12,421 nucleotides of DNA from Clostridia bacterium (GTDB lineage Bacteria; Bacillota; Clostridia; Peptostreptococcales; Anaerovoracaceae): the NCBI GenBank assembly GCA_024403005.1, contig JAKSSQ010000034.1, positions 1 through 12,421 on the forward strand, given 5' to 3'. Made by a program: the position numbers and the translations under genes. Below the pieces are notes generated by a model. It worked only from the letters and a program-made list of their open reading frames with translations, had not been told where the DNA came from and ran no database searches. Positions 1 to 6,584 of the stretch are shown here, in pieces (the stretch's first letter is position 1; every line of letters begins with the position of its first letter).

Positions 1-48
1 CGGAAACATTATTAGTGTAGAAGATAAGAAAAACAAGGGTAATTAGAG

Positions 49-2094
49 ATGAAATCAAGGAAAATTATTACATTTGTGCTCGCCGCAATCCTGGTCCTGA
101 GCCTGGTTCCCGCGCAGATTTTCGCTGCGGGTGCGGTTAAAGTATCTGTGAACAGTAATATATCTGTTGCACAGGGCGACTCTGCATATGTAAATGTAAG
201 CGTACAGGCAGACGAAGAAATAAACTATAAAATCACATTAACCAGTTCAAATAAGGACATAACTATCGCTTCTCCGACATCCGGAATCCTTTCAGGTAAT
301 CAGGATCATGTTTTCAGCTTTACAACAGCTAAGAGAATGACACCCGGTTACCATACTATGGAACTGAAGATTGTCGATGCAAATGATGCTAATACAGTAT
401 ATGCGCAGCGAGAAGTTTCTGTAGATGTTGCAGAAAACCGCGACGGATTTTCAACTCTGGAAATTCCTGCGGTAGATGTTTCATATATCATCAAAGGTTC
501 CGATAAGCTTATCGGAGGTCAGAAGACTTATGTAAGCTTCTCTATTTACAACAGAAGTAACGTAGATATTCGCAATGCGAGAATCACACTTAAGACCCCT
601 CAGGGAATTACTATTGCGGATGGCTCTTTAACTAGAAATTTGGGTTTATTCACTAAAGGTAAAACTTCTACCGTGGAATATCCCATTTTAGTAGATTCTG
701 AAGTTAAAACGGGTTCTTATGAATTTGTAATTACAGTAAGTGGTACAAAATATGAAACTGAATATCTAGTTGTTCCTACTGGTCCAGATACGGGAAAAGT
801 TGAATCACATACAAAACCTGTTGCTCTTGATAACTGTGCAGAAACCATCTACATCCCCGTATCCGGCAAGGGCTCCGCAGCAGGGGATGAGGCAAATCCG
901 ATCCTCATGGTCAGCGGCTTCTCCACAGATAAGGAAGTCAAGGCCGGCGACGAATTCGCCCTCAGCTTTAACGTAAAGAATACAAGCTCCAAGAATTTAA
1001 GAAACATCAAGCTGGTGGTAAACGGTGCTTCCGGCGCTGTAATCCCCACAGGTTCAAGCAGCCTCTTTATCCAGAACATCGCATCCGGCCAGACAGCTGC
1101 CCAGACCATTAACATGAAGGCTCTCAAGGGTGCCAAGTCCGACACTCCGGAAATCCACATAGCCATGAGCTACGAAGACGAAAACGGAAACAAGTTCGAC
1201 AACACCGACTCCATAACCCTTTCCATGAAGGAAGGCACGGCAGACGGAAGTGTGGTCAACCCCATCCTTATGGTCAGCGGATGCACCTTCGGCGGCAGCG
1301 CAGTAACTGCAGGAAACGACTTCCCGCTTACCATTACGCTCACAAACACCAGCGGCAAGACCTTAAGAAACATTAAGATGACCGTGGCAGATGCTTCCGG
1401 CTACATCATTCCTTCCAACGGCGCAAGCAGCGTATTCATCGCAAACATCCCGGCAGGCACCTCTGCTTCCAAGACCATCCAGATGAACTGCGCCAAGGCA
1501 TGCGACAAATCCACCTGCCAGCTCACAGTTTCCACAAGCTACGAAGACCTTAACAGCGGCACATACACCGCAACAGATAACGTTACCATCCCCGTAATCC
1601 AGGACAACCGCTTCGTCGTAGACGACATTCTGGACCCGGGCTGGCTCTACGAAGGCGAAGCAGCTTACGTAACAGTAAACTACTACAACATGGGCAGCAC
1701 TTCCCTGAGCAATCTGCGCATTGCGGTCAGCGGAGTTAACGTGGACGGAAACGCAAGCACTTACGTCGGCAACATCAGCGCTGGCAGAAGCGACTACTAC
1801 AACTTCAGCTTCTATCCCGAAGCAGCAGGCCCCTGCACAGGTCTCGTAACCTTTACTTTCGAAGATGCGGTAGGCCAGGAAGTTGTCGTTGAAAAGGACT
1901 TTACCTTTAATATTAACGAGGCAATGCAGTGGGATGACCCCATCATTGACCCCATTCCCGAACAGCAGCCGGGCCTTCCCCTCTGGGGCAAGGGCTTAAT
2001 CGCTCTGGCAGTTCTCGCTGCAGGAGTATTCGGCTTTAAGGCAGTAAAGAAGTCCAAGAAAGCTAAGGCGGAGGCACTGGAATTAGATGACTAG
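49..2094 (+). CDS. Secreted, C-terminally membrane-anchored CARDB/Ig-like repeat protein
   Basis: The 681-residue product has a signal peptide at about residues 1-26 (basic MKSRK, then a hydrophobic core ending PAQIFA). It has beta-rich extracellular domains and a C-terminal membrane anchor at about 647-664 (GKGLIALAVLAAGVFGF) followed by a lysine-rich tail that should lie in the cytoplasm. Two tandem repeats start at N283 and N404, each opening NPILMVSG and sharing LRNIK and SYED motifs (period 121 residues). A diverged third unit starts near F522. These resemble the CARDB / COG1361 type of Ig-like adhesion domain; this is family resemblance, not a proven match. The gene overlaps the downstream ABC permease by 8 bases, so it probably works as an extracytoplasmic accessory subunit where a MacA-type adaptor would be expected. 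The RBS is modest (AAGGG at 35-39, 9 bases before ATG). Codon use changes near base 840: the 5' part is AT-rich, while the 3' part uses mostly C/G-ending codons and almost only AAG for lysine. Substrate unknown. Confidence 0.85.
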   Translation: MKSRKIITFVLAAILVLSLVPAQIFAAGAVKVSVNSNISVAQGDSAYVNVSVQADEEINYKITLTSSNKDITIASPTSGILSGNQDHVFSFTTAKRMTPGYHTMELKIVDANDANTVYAQREVSVDVAENRDGFSTLEIPAVDVSYIIKGSDKLIGGQKTYVSFSIYNRSNVDIRNARITLKTPQGITIADGSLTRNLGLFTKGKTSTVEYPILVDSEVKTGSYEFVITVSGTKYETEYLVVPTGPDTGKVESHTKPVALDNCAETIYIPVSGKGSAAGDEANPILMVSGFSTDKEVKAGDEFALSFNVKNTSSKNLRNIKLVVNGASGAVIPTGSSSLFIQNIASGQTAAQTINMKALKGAKSDTPEIHIAMSYEDENGNKFDNTDSITLSMKEGTADGSVVNPILMVSGCTFGGSAVTAGNDFPLTITLTNTSGKTLRNIKMTVADASGYIIPSNGASSVFIANIPAGTSASKTIQMNCAKACDKSTCQLTVSTSYEDLNSGTYTATDNVTIPVIQDNRFVVDDILDPGWLYEGEAAYVTVNYYNMGSTSLSNLRIAVSGVNVDGNASTYVGNISAGRSDYYNFSFYPEAAGPCTGLVTFTFEDAVGQEVVVEKDFTFNINEAMQWDDPIIDPIPEQQPGLPLWGKGLIALAVLAAGVFGFKAVKKSKKAKAEALELDD

Positions 2095-3397
2095 CAGAGA
2101 TATTCTTAAGCTTTGCTTCGGAAATCTCCGCCGCCGCAAGACGCGTACCATACTCTCGGTTGTAGGCGTTGTAATCGGTACCTGCGCCATCGTAATAATG
2201 ATGTCCATAGGTATCGGCCTTTCTGCAGGCTTCCAGGAACAGATCGAATCCTTCGGCAACCTGCACCTGGTACAGGTCTACGGCTGGGGCGGAGGCGAAT
2301 CGAAGCTGGACGACAAGACCCTCGCCAAAATCGAGCGGATAGACGGTGTGTCCTGCGTTTCGCCCATAATGTCGGTCTATACCATAATCGGCAACGGCCA
2401 CATGAAGACCGACAACGGCATCATCGGTATGACCCCGGAAATGATGAGCGCCTTGAATCTGGAACCGGAGCAGGGCAGAATCTTTAATTCTTCCGACAAA
2501 GCTCCATTGCTTTTCGGCAAGGCCATCGCGGCGTCTTTCTACGATCCCCGCAAGCAGCAGTACTCCAGCTGGGACGACCTGGAGCCCAAAGTAGACGTCC
2601 TTTCCAAATTTGTAATCACCAACGACTACAACTACGGAACCAATAAAGAAGGCGAATCCGACCCGGACGACCGCCGCGAGCTGGTCTACATTGACGCTCA
2701 GGGCGTGGGCCTTCTGGCAAACGAATACGACGAATATTCCTATTCCTGCTACACAAGCATCGAATTTGCAAAGGAATTAAAGAAAACCATAAGCAAAGCC
2801 AACGGAGAAAGCCAGGGAGGCGGAAATCCCCAGAGTGCAACCTACGACCAGGCTTACGTGTATGTGGACGACATCAATAAAGTGTCCAAGGTCTGCGACG
2901 CGATAAGAACCGACTACCAGTTCTCCACCTACAGCTTAAACGACATGCTCGAGGAGATGAACAAGATCGCCCACCTTATCGAAGGCGTTCTCGGCGGCAT
3001 CGGTGCGGTTTCCCTTTTGGTTGCAGCCATCGGCATCGCCAACACCATGGTAATGTCCGTTTACGAACGCACCAGGGAAATAAGTGTTATGAAGGTAATC
3101 GGCGCAAGCCTTAAGGACATCAAGAAGATGTTTCTTATCGAAGCCGGAATGATTGGCTTCATCGGAGGATTTACCGGGCTTATAATAAGCTACACATTAT
3201 CTTTCGTCGCAAACAAGTTTATTCTGCCCATCGCGGCCGGCACTCTCGGTATTGCAGGCAGCAGGATATCCATTATTCCGATCTGGCTGGCCCTTGCGGC
3301 TCTGTGCTTCTCGGCCTTTATCGGCGTTGTTTCAGGATATTCTCCGGCCAAGCGCGCCATGAACCTCTCCGTACTGGAAGGACTCAAGAACGAATAA
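2087..3397 (+). CDS. MacB/FtsX-type ABC transporter permease
   Basis: The 436-residue membrane protein has the MacB topology. TM1 lies at about residues 20-46 after a basic RRRKTRT segment. A large extracytoplasmic MacB_PCD-like domain covers about 47-295, and three further helices lie at about 300-323, 348-375 and 398-420 (FtsX domain). The cytoplasmic loop after TM2 carries ERTREISVMKVIGAS (residues 327-341), very close to the family's ERTREIGVMKAIGA coupling motif. The C-terminus GYSPAKRAMNLSVLEGLKNE is the usual end of such permeases. The ATG lies inside the last codons of the preceding gene, with GGAGG at about 2070-2074, so translation is probably coupled. No ATPase gene is in the window; the partner is probably encoded upstream of base 1. 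MacB-type systems couple ATP hydrolysis to conformational change across the membrane, acting in export of peptides, toxins or antibiotics or in envelope mechanotransmission. The substrate here is not evident. Confidence 0.9.
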   Translation: MTSRDILKLCFGNLRRRKTRTILSVVGVVIGTCAIVIMMSIGIGLSAGFQEQIESFGNLHLVQVYGWGGGESKLDDKTLAKIERIDGVSCVSPIMSVYTIIGNGHMKTDNGIIGMTPEMMSALNLEPEQGRIFNSSDKAPLLFGKAIAASFYDPRKQQYSSWDDLEPKVDVLSKFVITNDYNYGTNKEGESDPDDRRELVYIDAQGVGLLANEYDEYSYSCYTSIEFAKELKKTISKANGESQGGGNPQSATYDQAYVYVDDINKVSKVCDAIRTDYQFSTYSLNDMLEEMNKIAHLIEGVLGGIGAVSLLVAAIGIANTMVMSVYERTREISVMKVIGASLKDIKKMFLIEAGMIGFIGGFTGLIISYTLSFVANKFILPIAAGTLGIAGSRISIIPIWLALAALCFSAFIGVVSGYSPAKRAMNLSVLEGLKNE

Positions 3398-3409
3398 CGG
3401 CAAAGCTTT

Positions 3410-3455
3410 AAAACTGCCTCTTTATCGCAATTAACCGATAAACCGGCAGTTTTTT
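3410..3455 (+). terminator. Intrinsic terminator after the ABC permease operon
   Basis: AAAACTGCC (3410-3418) pairs with GGCAGTTTT (3445-3453), with further inner pairing TATCG/CGATA, and runs into a T-tract. It lies 12 bases after the permease stop codon and closes the operon. Confidence 0.88.
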
Positions 3456-3479
3456 GTGTGACCGCAATCAATAATAATT

Positions 3480-3502
3480 ACCAATCGCAAATTGTGATTG
3501 GT
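3480..3502. promoter_or_regulatory. 23-bp near-perfect palindrome upstream of the threonine dehydratase promoter
   Basis: Arms ACCAATC and GATTGGT enclose a smaller CAA/TTG pair around a central A. Only one of the eleven base pairs is mismatched. It sits 61 bases upstream of the -10 hexamer of the next gene and beyond the permease terminator. It could be an operator for a dimeric regulator or a second hairpin in the 3' end of the upstream transcript. It lacks a T-tract, which favours the operator reading. Confidence 0.45.
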
Positions 3503-3515
3503 CCCATTTAAAATA

Positions 3516-3533
3516 TTGTTATAAAAATAACAA
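3516..3533. promoter_or_regulatory. Rex-like operator upstream of threonine dehydratase
   Basis: The sequence TTGTTATAAAAATAACAA is a perfect 7-4-7 inverted repeat of 18 bp. The Rex (redox-sensing repressor) consensus in Firmicutes is TTGTTAANNNNTTAACAA. The site matches all outer six bases of both arms and differs only at the innermost arm base on each side. It ends six bases before the expected -35 position of the extended -10 promoter. A Rex role would couple threonine deamination to the NADH/NAD+ ratio; this is inferred from the motif alone. Confidence 0.5.
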
Positions 3534-3539
3534 ATAAGT

Positions 3540-3568
3540 GTTTTATTGTTCAAAATCCGTGTTATACT
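3540..3568 (+). promoter_or_regulatory. Extended -10 promoter of threonine dehydratase gene
   Basis: TGT-TATACT at 3560-3568 forms an extended -10 element. The -35 region (about 3540-3547, GTTTTATT) is a poor match to TTGACA, as is usual when a TGn extension is present. It would start transcription near 3575, giving a leader of about 65 nt. Confidence 0.6.
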
Positions 3569-3577
3569 GAATTGCTT

Positions 3578-3593
3578 GCGGTCTTAGGGCCGC
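3578..3593 (+). promoter_or_regulatory. Short GC-rich hairpin in the 5' leader of threonine dehydratase
   Basis: GCGGTC (3578-3583) pairs with GGCCGC (3588-3593) across a TTAG tetraloop, with one U-G pair. It lies at the very start of the predicted transcript, and a T-rich stretch (3599-3613) follows a few bases later. It may protect the 5' end of the mRNA or act as a weak attenuator; nothing in the sequence decides between these. Confidence 0.45.
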
Positions 3594-3640
3594 TATAGTT
3601 TTGGATTTTTTTATATATTCACAAAGAGGAGAATAAATTA

Positions 3641-4831
3641 ATGGTTACTATCGATAAGATTTACGAAGCTCGCAAGGCTCTGGAAGGTGTAGCAAGAGTT
3701 ACACCGCTCACACAGGCTCCCAAGATCGGCGAAACATGCTACATCAAGGCTGAAAACCTTCAGCTGACAGGCGCTTTCAAGATCCGCGGCGCTTACAACA
3801 AGATGAGACAGCTCACAAAGGAAGAAGCTGCTAAGGGCGTTGTAGCTTGCTCCGCAGGCAACCACGCACAGGGCATTGCGCTCACAGCTACAATGCTGGG
3901 CATTAAGTCCGTAATCTGCATGCCCGCAGGCGCACCTCTCGCAAAGGTTGAAAACACAAAGAACTACGGTGCAGAAGTTGTTCTCGTTCCCGGAATCTAC
4001 GACGATGCAGCTGCAGAAGCTCAGAGACTCCACGACGAAAAGGGCTACACATTTGCTCACCCCTTTAACGACGAAGCAGTAATCGCAGGCCAGGGCACAA
4101 TCGCTCTGGAAATCCTGGACCAGCTGCCCGACGTAGAACAGATCGTTGTTCCCATCGGCGGCGGCGGACTCATCTCCGGCGTAGCTATCGCAGCTAAGAC
4201 ACTCAAGCCCGAAGTTAAGGTTATCGGCGTACAGGCTGCTACAGTTCCTTCCATGAAGGTTTCCGTAGAAAAGGGCGCTATCACAACAGTACCCGACGGC
4301 GCTACAATCGCAGACGGTATCCACGTTCTTACACCGGGAACACTCACATACGAAGCAGTAAGCAAGTACGTAGACGAAGTTGTTACAGTTTCCGAAGACG
4401 AAATCGCAGCAGCTATCCTGTCCCTGCTGGAAGCTCAGAAGACAGTTGCAGAAGGCGCAGGCGCTACAACAGTTGCAGCTTACATGTTCAAGAAGATCGA
4501 TACAAAGCTCAAGACAGTTTGCGTAGTATCCGGCGGTAACGTAGACGTTACAACACTCTCCAGAATCATCACAAGAGGTCTTACAAAGACAGGCAGAATC
4601 CTGGAAATCAACACAAAGATCGAAGACAAGCCCGGCAGCTTAATTAAGCTCCTGCAGGTTGTTTCCGAAACAGGCGCTAACGTTCTCTCCGTATCTCACG
4701 AAAGAGAAGACAAGGATTCCGACGTTTCCGCATGCGTAGTAAGAATGGTTGTAGAAACCAGAAACGCAGACCACGTAAACGACATCTACAAGAAGATGAA
4801 GAAGTCCGGCTACTCCATCCTGGAAAAGTAG
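3641..4831 (+). CDS. ilvA: Threonine ammonia-lyase (threonine dehydratase) with C-terminal ACT domain
   Basis: The product is a PLP enzyme that converts L-threonine to 2-oxobutyrate and ammonia in the cytoplasm. The 396 residues contain TGAFKIRGA with the predicted PLP lysine at K47, the substrate loop SAGNHAQG at 71-78, and the phosphate-binding GGGGL at 173-177. A single ACT regulatory domain spans about 320-393 (ILEINTKIEDKPGSL onward). This matches the ~400-residue type with one ACT domain rather than the ~510-residue E. coli IlvA, so it could serve isoleucine synthesis or threonine fermentation. It is monocistronic between its own promoter and a terminator. The start has AGAGGAG at 3625-3631, 9 bases upstream. 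Codon use is extremely biased (ACA, GCT, GAA, AAG almost exclusively), like the neighbouring ribosomal genes, which suggests very high expression and favours a catabolic role. The symbol tdcB might be used for the same protein. Confidence 0.95.
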   Translation: MVTIDKIYEARKALEGVARVTPLTQAPKIGETCYIKAENLQLTGAFKIRGAYNKMRQLTKEEAAKGVVACSAGNHAQGIALTATMLGIKSVICMPAGAPLAKVENTKNYGAEVVLVPGIYDDAAAEAQRLHDEKGYTFAHPFNDEAVIAGQGTIALEILDQLPDVEQIVVPIGGGGLISGVAIAAKTLKPEVKVIGVQAATVPSMKVSVEKGAITTVPDGATIADGIHVLTPGTLTYEAVSKYVDEVVTVSEDEIAAAILSLLEAQKTVAEGAGATTVAAYMFKKIDTKLKTVCVVSGGNVDVTTLSRIITRGLTKTGRILEINTKIEDKPGSLIKLLQVVSETGANVLSVSHEREDKDSDVSACVVRMVVETRNADHVNDIYKKMKKSGYSILEK

Positions 4832-4862
4832 CAAAAAGCTTGAAAATTCAATAATTAAGCTA

Positions 4863-4891
4863 TTGACACCGCGCCTGATAATGGATAAAAT
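4863..4891 (+). promoter_or_regulatory. Strong promoter of rplM-rpsI, inside the preceding terminator
   Basis: A perfect -35 TTGACA (4863-4868) and a -10 TAAAAT (4886-4891) are separated by 17 bp. Transcription would start near 4898. The -10 and spacer lie inside the hairpin that ends the threonine dehydratase transcript. It is the best promoter match upstream of rplM. Confidence 0.75.
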
Positions 4892-4910
4892 TATTAGGCG
4901 CGATTGTTTT
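4870..4910 (+). terminator. Intrinsic terminator of threonine dehydratase gene
   Basis: A 12-13 bp stem of GCGCCTGATAAT against ATTATTAGGCGC (with one G-U pair) closes a short loop around 4883-4889. T-rich sequence follows at 4904-4910 and again at 4915-4923. It lies about 40 bases after the ilvA stop codon. Confidence 0.75.
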
Positions 4911-5085
4911 TGCGAATTTTTTTGTGATGCAAATGCGCCAAATAAGCAAAGGCACAGGCGTAAAGCCCTAGGCCGAACTATCAGTAGTAGTGCCGAAACA
5001 GATGGCAGGACGGCCATCAGAGTAGGCGTCGAAAACGATACAGTTGGGTCACCCAAAGGTATCCGAGTAGACAAGGAGGTTAAAC
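4899..5085 (+). ncRNA. Long structured leader of rplM (candidate ribosomal-protein leader RNA)
   Basis: About 187 nt separate the predicted transcription start from the rplM ATG, with no convincing coding frame. Several helices are visible. GGCAC (4951-4955) pairs with GTGCC (4990-4994), GATGGC (5001-5006) with GCCATC (5013-5018), and TCG/CGA lies around 5028-5038. A strong composite hairpin follows: GATAC (5037-5041) with GTATC (5059-5063), a symmetric AG/AG internal loop, then TTGGG/CCCAA closing on TCA. It ends ten bases before the AAGGAGG of rplM. Autoregulatory L13 leaders upstream of rplM are known in Firmicutes, so that is the likely class. I cannot confirm a match to the described L13 leader, and this one looks long. 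Confidence 0.5.
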
Positions 5086-5514
5086 ATGTCCAGTTACATC
5101 GCAAAGCCTTCGGAAATTGAAAGAAAGTGGTACATCCTGGATGCAGAAGGCAAGACTCTTGGTATGCTCGCATCCGAAGCTGCTTCAATTCTCCGCGGCA
5201 AGAAGAAGCCCATCTACACACCGTACATCGACTGCGGCGACTACGTAATCGTAATCAACGCTGAAAAGATTCAGGTAACAGGTAAGAAGGCTCAGAAGAA
5301 GATTTACAAGCACCACACAGGATATCCCGGTGGACTTCGTGAAATCACATTTGAAAAGCTCATGGAAAAGGACCCCGAAGAAATCATTCGCCACGCAGTA
5401 AAGGGAATGATGCCCAAGGGACCCATGGGACGTCAGATGTACAAGAAGCTTAAGGTTTATGTAGGCCCCGAGCACAAGCACGCTGCTCAGAAGCCCGAAG
5501 TTTGGGAATTCTAG
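5086..5514 (+). CDS. rplM: 50S ribosomal protein L13
   Basis: The product is a component of the large ribosomal subunit that binds 23S rRNA early in assembly. The 142 residues are full length for bacterial L13, and the family signatures are all present: KWYILDAEGKTLGMLAS near the N-terminus, YTPYIDCGDYVIVINAEKI at about 44-62, YKHHTGYPGG, and the late MMPKGPMGRQMYKKLKVY stretch. The start is fixed by AAGGAGGT at 5073-5080, five bases before the ATG. It is the first gene of the conserved rplM-rpsI pair and is followed by rpsI after an 18-base gap. Regulation is probably through the structured leader upstream. Confidence 0.98.
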   Translation: MSSYIAKPSEIERKWYILDAEGKTLGMLASEAASILRGKKKPIYTPYIDCGDYVIVINAEKIQVTGKKAQKKIYKHHTGYPGGLREITFEKLMEKDPEEIIRHAVKGMMPKGPMGRQMYKKLKVYVGPEHKHAAQKPEVWEF

Positions 5515-5532
5515 TAGAGGGAGGAGTATAAA

Positions 5533-5928
5533 ATGGCTAAAATGCAGTATTGCGGAACAGGCAGAAGAAAGTCTTCCGTTGCCAGAGTAAGACTCGTTCC
5601 CGGCAATGGTAACATCACAATTAACAAGAAGTCCCTGGACGAGTACTTCGGCGGACTCGAACTTCTCAAGAGAGAAGTAAGAAGACCCCTCGCACTCGTA
5701 GCAGCTGACAGCAAGTTCGACGTAATCGCTACAGTTTACGGCGGCGGCACAACAGGTCAGTCCGGCGCTCTTCGTCACGGTATCTCCAGAGCTCTCTGCC
5801 AGGCAGATCCCGAAAACAGACCCGCTCTCAAGGCAGCTGGTTTCATGACAAGAGACCCCAGAATGAAGGAAAGAAAGAAGTACGGTCTCAAGAAGGCTCG
5901 TCGTGCTTCCCAGTTCAGCAAGAGATAA
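5533..5928 (+). CDS. rpsI: 30S ribosomal protein S9
   Basis: The product is a small-subunit head protein whose C-terminal tail reaches the P-site tRNA. The 131 residues are the usual length. The family pattern is clear: YCGTGRRKSSVARVRLVPG near the N-terminus, YGGGTTGQSGALRHGISRAL in the centre, DPRMKERKKYGLKKARRASQ towards the end, and the invariant C-terminal SKR. The RBS (AGGGAGGAG at 5518-5526) lies six bases before the ATG. The gene is co-transcribed with rplM and closed by a strong terminator. Confidence 0.98.
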   Translation: MAKMQYCGTGRRKSSVARVRLVPGNGNITINKKSLDEYFGGLELLKREVRRPLALVAADSKFDVIATVYGGGTTGQSGALRHGISRALCQADPENRPALKAAGFMTRDPRMKERKKYGLKKARRASQFSKR

Positions 5929-5975
5929 TCAGCCGCAAGGCAGTTATCCGCTTCGAACGACTTCAAAGCAAACAG

Positions 5976-6007
5976 AAAGAACCATCCGTTTGGGTGGTTC
6001 TTTTTTT
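5976..6007 (+). terminator. Intrinsic terminator of rplM-rpsI operon
   Basis: AAAGAACCATCC (5976-5987) pairs with GGGTGGTTCTTT (5992-6003), one G-U pair, across a GTTT loop. A run of T's follows to 6007. Confidence 0.95.
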
Positions 6008-6524
6008 ACTGCCAAACATCGATTTTTCTTTTCTTTTCCGGTTGCAGGCATTCTCCGGATATTCCAAGGTGCAGGGCGAACGAATATGCAGTTTCATAGT
6101 GGTTTTGTTTAGTTTAGAGTCTGGTCGTTCTTAAAACCTAACAAAGCTCGCAGGTTGATCGCAATCCGTTAAGTCCAAAAATTCGGCCGGAAACGAAACT
6201 TAACAAATGCGTTGGGCTCACTGTTTCTTGTTAAACAAATTAAAGAAGTTTCCCCATATTTGTCAATTATTTATGCTGTTTTCCTCTATGACCGCAATGC
6301 GGCGAACTGCAATCTTGACAAGCAGCCATGCTCGAGTCCTTTCTGTCAAGGATTTCTATAGCAACTTATTAGCAGTACCCATATCCCTCAGCAGTTTTCT
6401 CCCAAAATCTTTTCCGGAAATTTAAACCACTTAACAGAATTACCTGCACACATCCATTTTGTTAAGTTTCTCTGCCGGGCAGACTCAAAATAGCGCGCGA
6501 TATTGAATCTTAATGCGCACATAG
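6008..6524. other. Gene-free region with short repeats
   Basis: No coding frame here has a convincing RBS, codon bias or recognisable product on either strand, and no tRNA-like T-loop or other RNA gene was seen. The longest open stretch (6207-6425, 72 codons from ATG) lacks a Shine-Dalgarno sequence and the C-ending codon bias of the neighbours. The region contains repeated ACTTAAC motifs and TTTCCGG/CCGGAAA elements, listed separately. An inverted pair CTTGACA (6314-6320) and TGTCAAG (6344-6350) is also present. Confidence 0.6.
6187..6478. repeat. Inverted repeat pair CCGG-N4-GAAACTTAACAAA, 292 bp outer span
   Basis: The left copy runs 6187-6207 and the right copy, on the opposite strand, 6458-6478. 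Thirteen consecutive bases are identical (6195-6207 against 6458-6470), and CCGG stands at the same four-base distance outside each. No direct target-site duplication was visible at the outer edges, so a miniature inverted-repeat element is possible but not shown. Confidence 0.5.
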
Positions 6525-6553
6525 TGCTTTTTACATCCGGTTTAGTATATAAT
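6525..6553 (+). promoter_or_regulatory. Candidate promoter of the MGHLTSK remnant
   Basis: TATAAT at 6548-6553 is a perfect -10 hexamer. The -35 at 17-bp spacing (TGCTTT, 6525-6530) is weak. Transcription would start near 6560, just ahead of an RBS and GTG start. Confidence 0.45.
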
Positions 6554-6584
6554 TATGTAATCTTACACATCTTGGGAGAATGCA

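Noticed and set aside
3578..3613. Leader hairpin as a true attenuator of ilvA
   Set aside because: The T-rich stretch does not directly follow the stem, and no leader peptide or T-box elements were visible.
3638..4324. Long open frame (228 codons) on the minus strand, antisense to threonine dehydratase
   Set aside because: It is a by-product of the extreme codon bias of ilvA, has no RBS or promoter, and its translation is cysteine/serine-rich and low in complexity.
4951..5035. c-di-GMP (GEMM-I) riboswitch in the rplM leader
   Set aside because: The stretch GGCACAGGCGTAAAGCC recalls GEMM-I, but the first aptamer half and the distal GGTAGGTAGC-type block are missing, and rplM would be an unusual target.
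4863..5120. 85-codon open frame overlapping the rplM leader
   Set aside because: It overlaps the promoter, structured leader and rplM start, has no RBS, and the leader shows RNA helices instead.
6228..6245. Rex site at TTGTTAAACAA
   Set aside because: Only the first half-site fits the 18-bp consensus; the second arm at the required spacing does not match.
6207..6425. 72-codon open frame in the gene-free region
   Set aside because: No Shine-Dalgarno sequence, different codon use from neighbours, no recognisable motif; it starts within the inverted repeat.
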